Below, piece after piece: positions 24,476-31,778 of a stretch of 62,775 nucleotides of DNA. Below the pieces are notes generated by a model. The model ran no database searches and was not told where the DNA came from. It worked only from the letters and a program-made list of their open reading frames with translations. The DNA comes from a virus. The stretch covers positions 1-62,775 of IMG/VR virus record IMGVR_UViG_3300046782_000740. One strand, given 5' to 3'. A program made the position numbers and the translations under genes. The first letter of the stretch is position 1, and every line of letters starts with the position of its first letter.

Positions 24476-25636
24476 ATGCCCGACGCATCCCCAGACTTGT
24501 TGGCTCTCTCCAAGCGAGTCGTCGACTCACCCACTGTGTCCCTGGAGACCGGTGGTCGCTATCTGCCTGTTCTCGATCTCCGTCCTGATAGCGATACAGC
24601 GGGGCTCATCACCGTAGCCGATGGTCGAGTGCTCTACATGGGCTATCTGTGGCCCACACCTCCACCTCCGCCCTACCCGACCTACATTCCCACCCTACCC
24701 AAGGTCGACACTGAGGTGCATGGGCTACTCAACCACTTCACCTTCTACGCCGAGGATCCATGGCGAGCACTCTCGGTCTACGCTATGCGGCTCAACACAG
24801 TGGAGCGCTTCGCCCGGGATGAGAACGACGACATGCTGCACGTTCGCATCGGTGTCGAGCAGTCGCTGTGGCGCAGGCTCTACCACCGCACGCTCAGGCA
24901 GAGCGTGATGAGTCACGTTGAGCACGATCTCGAAAGCAGCGACCACATGTGGTGGCGAGGGCCGTACCCCGACACGTACACCGGTCGTCCCAGAGTCAAG
25001 CTGCCCGGATACAACTATCTGCCCGTCTATCGCCTGCTGTGGCCTCTGGAGCGTCCGCATCTGCTCATTCCTGACGGGCGCCCGCGCAAGATCAGCTACC
25101 TGTGCAACGACAAGCACTCTGACGACCCTGCTCAGGACTTCCGCATGTGCGTCAACCCGCACCACTTCGAGGAGTCTGTGCCAAAAGCCTGGCGTCTCGA
25201 TCAGCACACCCGGCGAGGTGTGGCGAACGAGCTATTGCAGTTCAGGTTCCCGCTCTCGCAGATCAGCATCCGCAACTTCGCCGAAGATGGGAAGCCGCTG
25301 CTCGGCACGTGCCCTAACGGGCACGACGTCGGCGAAGAGGTGATCAGGAACTACAACGAAGGCGTCGGCTCGAACCGGTTCATCTGCTATCCCTGCAAGG
25401 TACAGGCGTACAAGATCCAGCGAGCTATGGGCCGCGAGACCGCCCGCACCCGCAATCGCTGGGAGCCCACGCTGGCGGAGCTTGATGAGATGCATGTCGG
25501 GCTGCGTCGCCAACTACCGGACCGATACACAGGGCCTGACAGTCTGGATGCAGACATAGAAGAACTCAAGCGCTTGATGGTGCTCGATAAGGCAGCCGAA
25601 AGCGGGGCTTCTAGTCCCGGCTATATAGACGAGTAG
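24476..25636 (+). CDS. HNH-like nuclease with zinc ribbon (386 aa)
   Basis: Start set at the ATG at 24476 (MPDASPDLL). Residues about 205-240 carry a Cys, KHSDD, then CVNPHHFE, the typical Cys/Asn-Pro-x-His pattern of HNH endonucleases. Further on, CPNGHD and CYPCK (about 290-330) form a zinc ribbon. HNH proteins nick or cut DNA; free-standing ones are often homing endonucleases. It lies directly after the origin-like region and has no strong ribosome site. A second HNH gene is at 33.3 kb. The N-terminal 170 residues are unrecognised. Confidence 0.65.
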   Translation: MPDASPDLLALSKRVVDSPTVSLETGGRYLPVLDLRPDSDTAGLITVADGRVLYMGYLWPTPPPPPYPTYIPTLPKVDTEVHGLLNHFTFYAEDPWRALSVYAMRLNTVERFARDENDDMLHVRIGVEQSLWRRLYHRTLRQSVMSHVEHDLESSDHMWWRGPYPDTYTGRPRVKLPGYNYLPVYRLLWPLERPHLLIPDGRPRKISYLCNDKHSDDPAQDFRMCVNPHHFEESVPKAWRLDQHTRRGVANELLQFRFPLSQISIRNFAEDGKPLLGTCPNGHDVGEEVIRNYNEGVGSNRFICYPCKVQAYKIQRAMGRETARTRNRWEPTLAELDEMHVGLRRQLPDRYTGPDSLDADIEELKRLMVLDKAAESGASSPGYIDE

Positions 25637-25650
25637 CTGTTGCAGGAGAC

Positions 25651-25680
25651 TTGACAATCTCCCCCACCCCATAGTACGAT
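25651..25680 (+). promoter_or_regulatory. Promoter P3
   Basis: TTGACA (25651-25656), 18 bases, TACGAT (25675-25680); the -35 is extended as TTGACAATC. A GGGG...CCCC inverted repeat lies in the leader just downstream, followed by CCTTGAGGAGG at 25722-25732. Confidence 0.8.
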
Positions 25681-25742
25681 GTCGGGGCATCGGTCCCCTG
25701 GGCTGGGATCGGTAGCTTGTTCCTTGAGGAGGACAGCACAGC

Positions 25743-26129
25743 ATGCCCGAGGATCCCCACTTCACCGAGGCTGAGAAGCAGGCCGTGGTCTCAGCCATGA
25801 AAGAGTTCGGCAACTGCCAGTGCAAGCAGGTAGTCGCCGACCCCGAGACTCACAGGCTCAAGACCATCGAGGTGTGCGACGGCCACCGGTTCCTCGCCGA
25901 GACCGACGGGCCGCAGTCGCTGGCTCGCCTGCATCGGCTGCTGTACGTGCGCCGCACCAGGCACCGCTGGATCGAGAACGAATACGTCGGTCGCTGCAAA
26001 GGCTGCGGCGATGCGGCTGCACAGTTTGGTGTGGGCAGCGCGAAGCAGTGCATCCGCTGCGAACTGAACGCGGCGCCAACGGCACCCGAGCCTGCCGCAC
26101 CGGTCGACTCGCCAGCGCTGCCGTGGTAA
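25743..26129 (+). CDS. Zinc-ribbon-like protein of unknown function (128 aa)
   Basis: ATG ten bases after CCTTGAGGAGG. Two paired-cysteine groups are visible: CQC near residue 25, and RCKGCG with CIRC at about 85-105, the latter a likely zinc ribbon. The C-terminus is Pro/Ala-rich and ends ALPW, loosely like an SSB-type tail. No family recognised. Strong promoter and ribosome site suggest high early expression. Confidence 0.75.
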   Translation: MPEDPHFTEAEKQAVVSAMKEFGNCQCKQVVADPETHRLKTIEVCDGHRFLAETDGPQSLARLHRLLYVRRTRHRWIENEYVGRCKGCGDAAAQFGVGSAKQCIRCELNAAPTAPEPAAPVDSPALPW

Positions 26130-26133
26130 TGCC

Positions 26134-26850
26134 ATGGCTCGCTCTTCCCACCAGAAGTGCAAGGTCTGCCAGACGCTCATTCACAAACGCAACCGGTACG
26201 GCCTGTGCCACGTGCACTACCAGCAGCACGAGGACAGGCTGCGCCTCGAACGGGCCACGGCGAAGCTGCGGCGTGAGCGTCAGCAGAGCAATCCGATCAC
26301 GCAGATCATCGACGATCTGCGTACCGAGCGGCGCGAGGAGCAGATCATGCAGGAGATGTCAACCAACGGCACCGTCGCACTCCCGGATCTGCAACTGATG
26401 CGGCAGACACCGAGAAAGCTCAGCGACGAGCAGAAGCTGGAGATCGGCGCAGCCTACGAGGACGAGCGGGTCGCCGTGCTCGACATCCTGACCCGCTTCG
26501 AGATCACCGAGAACAGGCTGTACGACGTGCTGAAGGGGCTCGGCCTGCCGACCCGCAGCCAGAAGCGCAAGACCGCTGCCGCAGCACCGGTCATCGAATC
26601 CAACGTCGGTGTGCCGCCCGAGGTCGAGGTCGCCCTCGAACACATGCTGCGCCCCGTCGAGCCCATGGCACCGACACCCTTGCCACGGGCAAGGCAGGCC
26701 CCCGTAGCATGGCAGCAGGCCCAGCTATGGGAAGCCACGGTGACTGGCACCGTGGAGTTTCGCGGCGAGGAACTGGAGGACATCATCAGCCAGGTGAAGG
26801 CAGTCTTCCCCAACCTGCGCATCACTGCTATCAAGCAGGTAACCGGCTAA
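26134..26850 (+). CDS. Zinc-finger and HTH-like protein (238 aa)
   Basis: N-terminus has CKVCQT and CHVHYQQH, a C2-C/H zinc knuckle. It is followed by a charged helix and, at about 90-140, a possible helix-turn-helix (EDERVAVLDILTRFEITENRL). The C-terminal 50 residues look like a small alpha/beta domain. Likely a DNA-binding protein; in the same transcript as the previous gene (four-base gap). Confidence 0.7.
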   Translation: MARSSHQKCKVCQTLIHKRNRYGLCHVHYQQHEDRLRLERATAKLRRERQQSNPITQIIDDLRTERREEQIMQEMSTNGTVALPDLQLMRQTPRKLSDEQKLEIGAAYEDERVAVLDILTRFEITENRLYDVLKGLGLPTRSQKRKTAAAAPVIESNVGVPPEVEVALEHMLRPVEPMAPTPLPRARQAPVAWQQAQLWEATVTGTVEFRGEELEDIISQVKAVFPNLRITAIKQVTG

Positions 26851-26865
26851 GCTAGTACACGGAAT

Positions 26866-26895
26866 TTGACAATCGTCGACGGCCCCGAGTATGGT
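26866..26895 (+). promoter_or_regulatory. Promoter P4
   Basis: TTGACA (26866-26871), 18 bases, TATGGT (26890-26895). The leader has a GTCGGA-GATTCG-TCCGAC hairpin (26905-26922), then CCTTGAGGAGG at 26937-26947. Confidence 0.85.
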
Positions 26896-26957
26896 ACTGG
26901 GGTCGTCGGAGATTCGTCCGACACCAATACGCACTGCCTTGAGGAGGGCACATCGCT

Positions 26958-27269
26958 ATGAGCAACATCTATCGGCTCGCTCTACAGGTACAGGACGCCA
27001 GCAACATCAACGGCGTCGTCAACTCGCTGGCCAAGGAAGTCCTGCCAGCCATCCGCGAGGAAGCGGCGTACAGGGCGCAGGGCATGCCAGCCATGGCCAA
27101 CAACCCCGCCTTGATCCTGTTCCTCGACAAGCTTGTGTCGATGACCAACGTCGGCTGGATCCACGACGTCGACAGCCGCATCAGCCAGGCGTACACCGAC
27201 TGCCACACCCTGGCCGAGGGGCTCGAAGCGGTGGCGGCAGCCTCCCTCCCCGGTGGGCCGCTCTCATGA
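26958..27269 (+). CDS. Helical protein of unknown function (103 aa)
   Basis: ATG ten bases after CCTTGAGGAGG. Predicted mostly helical with a central WIHDVDSRISQAY stretch. Phage proteins of this type (short, helical, after a strong early promoter) are common in actinophages but uncharacterised. ATGA overlap with the next gene. Confidence 0.8.
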   Translation: MSNIYRLALQVQDASNINGVVNSLAKEVLPAIREEAAYRAQGMPAMANNPALILFLDKLVSMTNVGWIHDVDSRISQAYTDCHTLAEGLEAVAAASLPGGPLS

Positions 27270-27784
27270 GCTACGCCTTCCCGCTCCACATTGACTGGCA
27301 CTGCGTCTGCGGCGACGCGGCTGCCAGCCACGTCACTCGGGCCACCGGTGAGGAGTGCCACGGCCACTGCCAGCGCACCCCGAAGGACTGTGCTGGCCAG
27401 GGCTACCGCCCCATCTTGCACACCGACCGCACCCCGGCTATCGAAGCCATCTTCACTGCGGCGGGCAGCAACGTCGACCACTGGCCCAAGCACTATTCGT
27501 GCGACCTGAGCACTGACTACCAGATGCTCATTCGCCCCGACGCACCGACCCGGTTCATCTGGATCCTGCGGGAGATGGGCACCCAACTCTACCCGCTGGA
27601 TCAGGAAGCCTGGGGTACGGGCTACACCCGAGCAGCGCTCAAGTGGATGGCCGAGAACCATTCCGAAGCGTACGTCTTCCACTGGAACGGGTTCACGCTG
27701 GACCCGGTGAGCTACGACACGGCCAGGACACTGGCCGCTGTCCCGCCCATCAGGCAGCCCACACGTGATCTGGTTACCAACTGA
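27266..27784 (+). CDS. Cys/His-rich protein of unknown function (172 aa)
   Basis: ATGA start. The N-terminal 60 residues carry HCVCGD, ECHGHC and a further Cys, probably a zinc site. The rest is an alpha/beta-looking domain with many aromatic residues. No family recognised. Confidence 0.7.
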   Translation: MSYAFPLHIDWHCVCGDAAASHVTRATGEECHGHCQRTPKDCAGQGYRPILHTDRTPAIEAIFTAAGSNVDHWPKHYSCDLSTDYQMLIRPDAPTRFIWILREMGTQLYPLDQEAWGTGYTRAALKWMAENHSEAYVFHWNGFTLDPVSYDTARTLAAVPPIRQPTRDLVTN

Positions 27785-27854
27785 TCAGGCTGTCGCGCTG
27801 TTCATCGGGCTGCTCGTGTTGCTGCACATGCTGCACGAGTGGCCCCGCACCTAA
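27765..27854 (+). CDS. Membrane microprotein (29 aa)
   Basis: GTG start inside the end of the previous gene; one hydrophobic helix (AVALFIGLLVLLHML) with a short polar end. Only composition supports it; no ribosome site. Confidence 0.35.
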   Translation: MIWLPTDQAVALFIGLLVLLHMLHEWPRT

Positions 27855-27968
27855 CCCACACCCGGGTGGATTGCCGGTTACAACCCCGGTGCCGAGAGAG
27901 CGTTCAGACTTATCCGCGTCTGGCGCTACCCGGTACGCTATTGCACCAGCCTTGAGGAGGGCTCCGGT
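27855..27968 (+). promoter_or_regulatory. Leader of the 82-aa gene
   Basis: A gene-free stretch with a CAGAC...GTCTG inverted repeat near 27905-27922 and the CCTTGAGGAGG site at 27950-27960. I see no TTGACA box; a TTACAACC at about 27878 is a poor match. Confidence 0.45.
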
Positions 27969-28217
27969 ATGCACGTATTCATCGTTCTCGTGAGCAAGCT
28001 GGCAGGGCCCAGCGTGCAGGTTGAGGTGCGCGGGGTGTTCGCCCACATGCACCAGGCCACGCCGTTCGTCCAGTACCTGCGCAAGCAGGAAGGGCTCGAT
28101 GCCCAGATCAGCAAGCACGAGGTGCTCAACCACGTGTTCGGCACCGACCCGGTGGCACGCTCGATTCGCATGCGCATCGGGCTGCCCGAGCCCGCGTTCC
28201 CCGAGGCGGGGCAATGA
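27969..28217 (+). CDS. Small protein of unknown function (82 aa)
   Basis: ATG eight bases after CCTTGAGGAGG. Begins with a beta strand (MHVFIVLVSKL) and appears to be a small alpha/beta domain. ATGA overlap with the next gene. Confidence 0.75.
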   Translation: MHVFIVLVSKLAGPSVQVEVRGVFAHMHQATPFVQYLRKQEGLDAQISKHEVLNHVFGTDPVARSIRMRIGLPEPAFPEAGQ

Positions 28218-28486
28218 GCGAGGCACCGGAGGAGAGCGGCATCACCCCGATACTCCTGTCTGCTGAGGACGTCGACAGGCTGGCCGACTACGTCGAGGCC
28301 CACGCGGCGGCCCGGCGAGACGTGCGGGGCAGCAAGTTCGACGAGGTGGACTACCTGTGCGGCGCGATGAGCGTCTATTTCGCGCTGGGCCTGCAGGGCA
28401 AGATCCCCGCCTCGTGGATCTTCGGCCCGCTGACCAACCGCCCCGCGCTGCGCCTCGACAGGGTGCCCGACGATGCAGCCAACTAG
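28214..28486 (+). CDS. Small acidic protein of unknown function (90 aa)
   Basis: ATGA start. Helical, acidic N-terminal half (LSAEDVDRLADYVEAH) and a hydrophobic stretch at about 50-70 (CGAMSVYFALGLQG). Overlaps the next gene by 14 bases. Confidence 0.7.
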   Translation: MSEAPEESGITPILLSAEDVDRLADYVEAHAAARRDVRGSKFDEVDYLCGAMSVYFALGLQGKIPASWIFGPLTNRPALRLDRVPDDAAN

Positions 28487-28664
28487 CCCGCACGGCTGGC
28501 ACACCCACGACAACGTGGTGTGCTCGAAGTGCGGCGTGCTGGTGCACGACCGAATGTGGTGCATCCGACGAGCGGGGCAGCGCAACTGCCCCATCCCTCG
28601 CACCATCATGTGCTCAGCTTGCCGGTTCAAGCAGAGTGTAGCAGAGTCGAAAACTTCGGGTTGA
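28473..28664 (+). CDS. Zinc-ribbon protein (63 aa)
   Basis: Three cysteine groups: CSKCG at about 17-20, a Cys at 30 and CSAC near 47-50, flanked by basic residues. Typical of small phage zinc ribbons that bind nucleic acid or protein. Its last codons overlap the -35 box of promoter P5. Confidence 0.65.
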   Translation: MQPTSPHGWHTHDNVVCSKCGVLVHDRMWCIRRAGQRNCPIPRTIMCSACRFKQSVAESKTSG

Positions 28665-28690
28665 CAACCGATTTGACACCGTGTTATGGT
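28661..28690 (+). promoter_or_regulatory. Promoter P5
   Basis: TTGACA (28661-28666), 18 bases, TATGGT (28685-28690). The leader forms GTCGG-AAACGAA-CCGAC (28698-28714) and then has CCTTGAGGAGG at 28744-28754. Confidence 0.85.
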
Positions 28691-28763
28691 TCCCCCTGTC
28701 GGAAACGAACCGACGGACCAATCGGCTCACACACGAGCCAACACCTTGAGGAGGGCATACTAC

Positions 28764-29840
28764 ATGCCAGCAGATCTTTTCGGTAACAAGTTCTACGGTG
28801 GCCGTGGCCTTGCGGCCTGGCACAACAGGGGCTTCGTCGATGACGTCGAGCACACGGCGTCCGAGGCGTTCGATCTCATCGGTCGCTATCACGTGCTGAA
28901 GCTACCGCTGCAGACCATCGCCACTCGCCAGGACGGCACGCATGTGCCGACGCCGTACTTCGGCCTGGTGCGGGGCCCGATCCCCGAGGATCCGCAGGAG
29001 AACGTCTTCGGCGTGGTGTCTGGCCAGTACATGCTGGTCACGCCAGACGAGTTCGTCGACCTGTGGGATGCCCGGGTTCGCCGTCCAGTGGAGACGATGC
29101 TGGCGCTGAAGGACGGCAAGCAGTTCATCATCACCACCAAGCTGCCAGGCTTCAACGTGCGGGGCGACGAGATCGAGAACTTCCTGATGGCCTGGAGCAT
29201 GATGGACGGCAGCACGGCTTCCGGTGCCAACACCTCCAGCGTTCGGACGGTGTGCGCCAACACCTTTGCCGCGTCGCTACAGGCGAGCAGCCAGCGGGTC
29301 TCGTTCGTCCACGACAGCTACATCCTGCAGCGCATGGGCCGCTGGATGGAGGATGTGGTGCAGCGGGCCGAGGCGAAACTGCCGCAGTTGGCCGAGGCGT
29401 ACGACGCCATGGCGGCGTACACCCTGACCAAGAGCCGCCCGGAGGCTGGCCGCGAGATCAAGTACGTGCTGCAGAGCGCTTACCCCTCGCTGCCGAAGTA
29501 CGATGCCGACCCGCTGCTCTCGACCGAGCAGAACGAGGAGAAGGCGAAGCGGCGGGACGGCGAGATCCGCGTCGCCGACGAGCGGCGGGTACAGGCTCTC
29601 GAACTGTTCAAGGGTGCTGGCACCGGCATGAAGAACCGCGCTGCCTACGGCACGGCGTGGGGCCTGTACCAGGCAGTCGTCGAACTGGAGGATTGGAAGG
29701 GCGGCAGCAAGGGCGCTGGCCTGGCCCACAGTGTCTTGTTCGGCGAGCGGGCCGACACCAAGGAGCGGGCCTTCGACGCCACCATGGCAGTGGTGGCGGG
29801 CAAAGCGCCCATCGACGCCAGGGCACCAGCCCTGGCCTAG
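28764..29840 (+). CDS. DUF932-like phage/plasmid protein (358 aa)
   Basis: ATG nine bases after CCTTGAGGAGG and behind promoter P5. The opening region (GLAAWHNRG, followed by YHVLKLPL) and the later SSVRTVCANT stretch match the DUF932 / TIGR03299 family of phage and plasmid proteins. Length about 360 aa is normal for it. Function is not established; these proteins are often among the most highly expressed early phage genes, which fits the strong promoter and ribosome site. Confidence 0.8.
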   Translation: MPADLFGNKFYGGRGLAAWHNRGFVDDVEHTASEAFDLIGRYHVLKLPLQTIATRQDGTHVPTPYFGLVRGPIPEDPQENVFGVVSGQYMLVTPDEFVDLWDARVRRPVETMLALKDGKQFIITTKLPGFNVRGDEIENFLMAWSMMDGSTASGANTSSVRTVCANTFAASLQASSQRVSFVHDSYILQRMGRWMEDVVQRAEAKLPQLAEAYDAMAAYTLTKSRPEAGREIKYVLQSAYPSLPKYDADPLLSTEQNEEKAKRRDGEIRVADERRVQALELFKGAGTGMKNRAAYGTAWGLYQAVVELEDWKGGSKGAGLAHSVLFGERADTKERAFDATMAVVAGKAPIDARAPALA

Positions 29841-30004
29841 TGCCAGATCGGGGGGCTCTGCTGGGGTGGACTCGCAATGCTCCACTCCCCAGCAACCCCC
29901 CAGCTTCTGGACGGTGGATCTGTGAGCGGGATCGCTTACGCGCTTTTGGCGACCCCGCTCACGGTTTCTTCTACGCAACAGCCTTGAGGAGGCACTACAC
30001 CACA
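29841..30004 (+). promoter_or_regulatory. Intergenic leader with two strong hairpins
   Basis: First hairpin, about 29850-29903: G6 and C6 outer runs enclosing GCTGGGG-TGGA paired with TCCA-CT-CCCCAGC. Second, 29922-29962: perfect nine-base arms GTGAGCGGG / CCCGCTCAC with an inner TCGC/GCGA. Then CCTTGAGGAGG at 29982-29992. No TTGACA box is present. It may end one transcript partly, or stabilise the downstream mRNA. Confidence 0.6.
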
Positions 30005-30238
30005 ATGCGTTACGGACTTATCGCACACCACGAGGACGGCGAGGCCAGCCCGGTCCCGTACTTCGTGGTCGACAGCACACAGAACAGCATCTCGCTCGGC
30101 ACGCTGGGCCCCAAGTTCAGCGAGGCCGAGGCCGAGGTCATCGCCTTCGCCCTCAACGCCGTGTCCGAAGGGCTCACGTTGTACGCCGGGCACCAGGCCA
30201 ACGAGGTGCTCACCGCATACACGGGGCCACGGCTATGA
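30005..30238 (+). CDS. Small protein of unknown function (77 aa)
   Basis: ATG twelve bases after CCTTGAGGAGG. Beta-rich start (MRYGLIAHHEDG) and a helix at about 38-55 (EAEAEVIAFALNAV). ATGA overlap with the next gene. Confidence 0.75.
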   Translation: MRYGLIAHHEDGEASPVPYFVVDSTQNSISLGTLGPKFSEAEAEVIAFALNAVSEGLTLYAGHQANEVLTAYTGPRL

Positions 30239-30501
30239 GCGGCCCGCAGATCGAGAAGGTCGAGTGGGACACGCCGCTGCTGGGGCTCGTGCCCCAGCTT
30301 CGGCGCCTGCAGTACGCGGCCAACACGCTCAACTACCACGAGTTCTGCGAAGCCGTGGGCTGGCCCGAGGACGACTACAGCAAGGCCAAGTTCGTCGAGT
30401 TCCAGAAGCTGGGCCGGCTACATGTCTTCGACGACCACACCTTGGTGTGTGCCGTCGAGCACTACGAGTACCTGGCCAAGCGGCGCGAGTCCGTCTCGTG
30501 A
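30235..30501 (+). CDS. Small protein of unknown function (88 aa)
   Basis: ATGA start and GTGA end. Helical, with two aromatic-rich stretches (YAANTLNYHEFCEAVGW and HYEYLAKRRE). No family recognised. Confidence 0.7.
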   Translation: MSGPQIEKVEWDTPLLGLVPQLRRLQYAANTLNYHEFCEAVGWPEDDYSKAKFVEFQKLGRLHVFDDHTLVCAVEHYEYLAKRRESVS

Positions 30502-30887
30502 GCACCGAAGAGATTGGGCAGTACGCCGTGGTCATCACGGTTGAGGGGCCGCTCGAAGCGGCCCTGAGCATTGCCCGACAGGCGACGCTGTACTTCCTGG
30601 GCGGCGAGCCCATCCCGACGGTCAAGAACGTGGCGCTGCACCGCAACATGATGGCCGACGACAGACCGTACGAACCGTGGGCGCTGGTCAGGCCCACCAC
30701 CACCGAGCCCTGCCCCTACGCCGTCTTTCACGGGCCAGGTCACCAGTCCCGCACACGTTGCCGGATACGTGGCCCGCACGAGGTGCATGAGGCCATCTAC
30801 GGCGAGTTCAACCAGTACGCCACGTGGCGCGGCGAGTCCGACTCGTCGAGCGGCGTCTTCGACGAGGCACCGGAGGCAGACGAATGA
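30498..30887 (+). CDS. Unknown protein (129 aa)
   Basis: GTG start in GTGA overlap. The N-terminal half looks alpha/beta; the middle has Cys and His residues (CPYAVFHGPGH, then CRIRGPHEVHE) that could bind metal. Acidic end. Not recognised. Confidence 0.65.
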   Translation: MSTEEIGQYAVVITVEGPLEAALSIARQATLYFLGGEPIPTVKNVALHRNMMADDRPYEPWALVRPTTTEPCPYAVFHGPGHQSRTRCRIRGPHEVHEAIYGEFNQYATWRGESDSSSGVFDEAPEADE

Positions 30888-31423
30888 GCGTGCTCAATCC
30901 AAACTGCGACGGCGGGGACTGCACCGGCCCCACCCAGGTGCGCCGCTACTTCCTGGGCGGTCACTCCAACCTCAATCTGTGCCAGCCGTGCTGGCACGCC
31001 GAGGATGAGTACGCCATCAGCCGAGGCTGGCCGCGCACCCAGTGGAGCAAGGCTCCGGTGGTGTGGTCACCTGAATCGGGCGAGACCAAACCGGTGCGCA
31101 AGACCGAGGTCTACGCCGAGATCCACGCCGAGCGAGAGCGGGCCCACACCAAGCACGGCGCCAGGGGCAACAGCCGCGAGGACGCTGCGTGGTCCGAGCG
31201 TGAGTGGCTGCCCATCCTGATGGAAGAGCTAGGCGAGGTGGCCCACGAGATGACGTACGACGTGGAGACGCTGGGTAGGGCCCAGCGGATGCGCGCCGAA
31301 TTGGTGCAGGTTGCGGCGATGGCCGCAGCCTGGATCGACGCCATCGACCGTTCCGGTAGTCTGGAGCCCCATGACCGTACTGCTGAGCGCGGCAATGCTG
31401 ATCACCGTGCTGTCTCAAACTGA
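30884..31423 (+). CDS. MazG-like nucleotide pyrophosphohydrolase with N-terminal zinc ribbon (179 aa)
   Basis: ATGA start. Residues 1-40 have CDGGDC and CQPC, a zinc ribbon. Residues about 75-155 read EREWLPILMEELGEVAHE followed by a helix with AELVQVAAMAAAW, the EExxE-type helical pattern of MazG-like enzymes that hydrolyse NTPs to NMPs. Phage MazG proteins have been linked to nucleotide-pool and (p)ppGpp control. The last 20 residues overlap the start of the Rpf-like gene. Confidence 0.65.
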   Translation: MSVLNPNCDGGDCTGPTQVRRYFLGGHSNLNLCQPCWHAEDEYAISRGWPRTQWSKAPVVWSPESGETKPVRKTEVYAEIHAERERAHTKHGARGNSREDAAWSEREWLPILMEELGEVAHEMTYDVETLGRAQRMRAELVQVAAMAAAWIDAIDRSGSLEPHDRTAERGNADHRAVSN

Positions 31424-31778
31424 CACGCTGTCCAGCGGGACCGACGAGCCGAGCACCGGAGTGGTCGAGAGCACAGACGCCATCGAGGCGCCCGAGGTGG
31501 AGCAACCCGCTCCTGTACCGGTGCCTGCAGTACGCCCCGTATGGGATCGACTGGCGAACTGCGAGTCAAGCGGTAACTGGCGTATCAACACGGGCAATGG
31601 CTACTACGGCGGGCTGCAAGAGGACATGCAGTTCTGGCGCCGCCACGGGGGGCTGGCCTATGCCAGCCGCCCCGACCTGGCCAGTCGAGAGGCGCAGGTG
31701 GCTGTCGCCGAGCGCGGCCTGGCAGCACAGGGGTGGGGGGCATGGCCCCGGTGTTCGCGCATGCTGGGTTTGCGATGA
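31371..31778 (+). CDS. Resuscitation-promoting-factor-like lysozyme with export signal (135 aa)
   Basis: Residues 1-15 form a short hydrophobic export signal or anchor (MTVLLSAAMLITVL), about 20-55 are an acidic Pro-rich linker, and 58-134 are a full Rpf transglycosylase-like domain: WDRLANCESSGNW with catalytic Glu65, NTGNGYYGGLQ, DLASREAQVAVAE and AQGWGAWPRCS. Cys64 and Cys128 are the expected disulfide pair. Rpf enzymes cleave peptidoglycan glycan strands and help dormant actinobacteria resume growth. It lies in the early arm, between a MazG-like gene and a helicase, not in the lysis region. Confidence 0.85.
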   Translation: MTVLLSAAMLITVLSQTDTLSSGTDEPSTGVVESTDAIEAPEVEQPAPVPVPAVRPVWDRLANCESSGNWRINTGNGYYGGLQEDMQFWRRHGGLAYASRPDLASREAQVAVAERGLAAQGWGAWPRCSRMLGLR

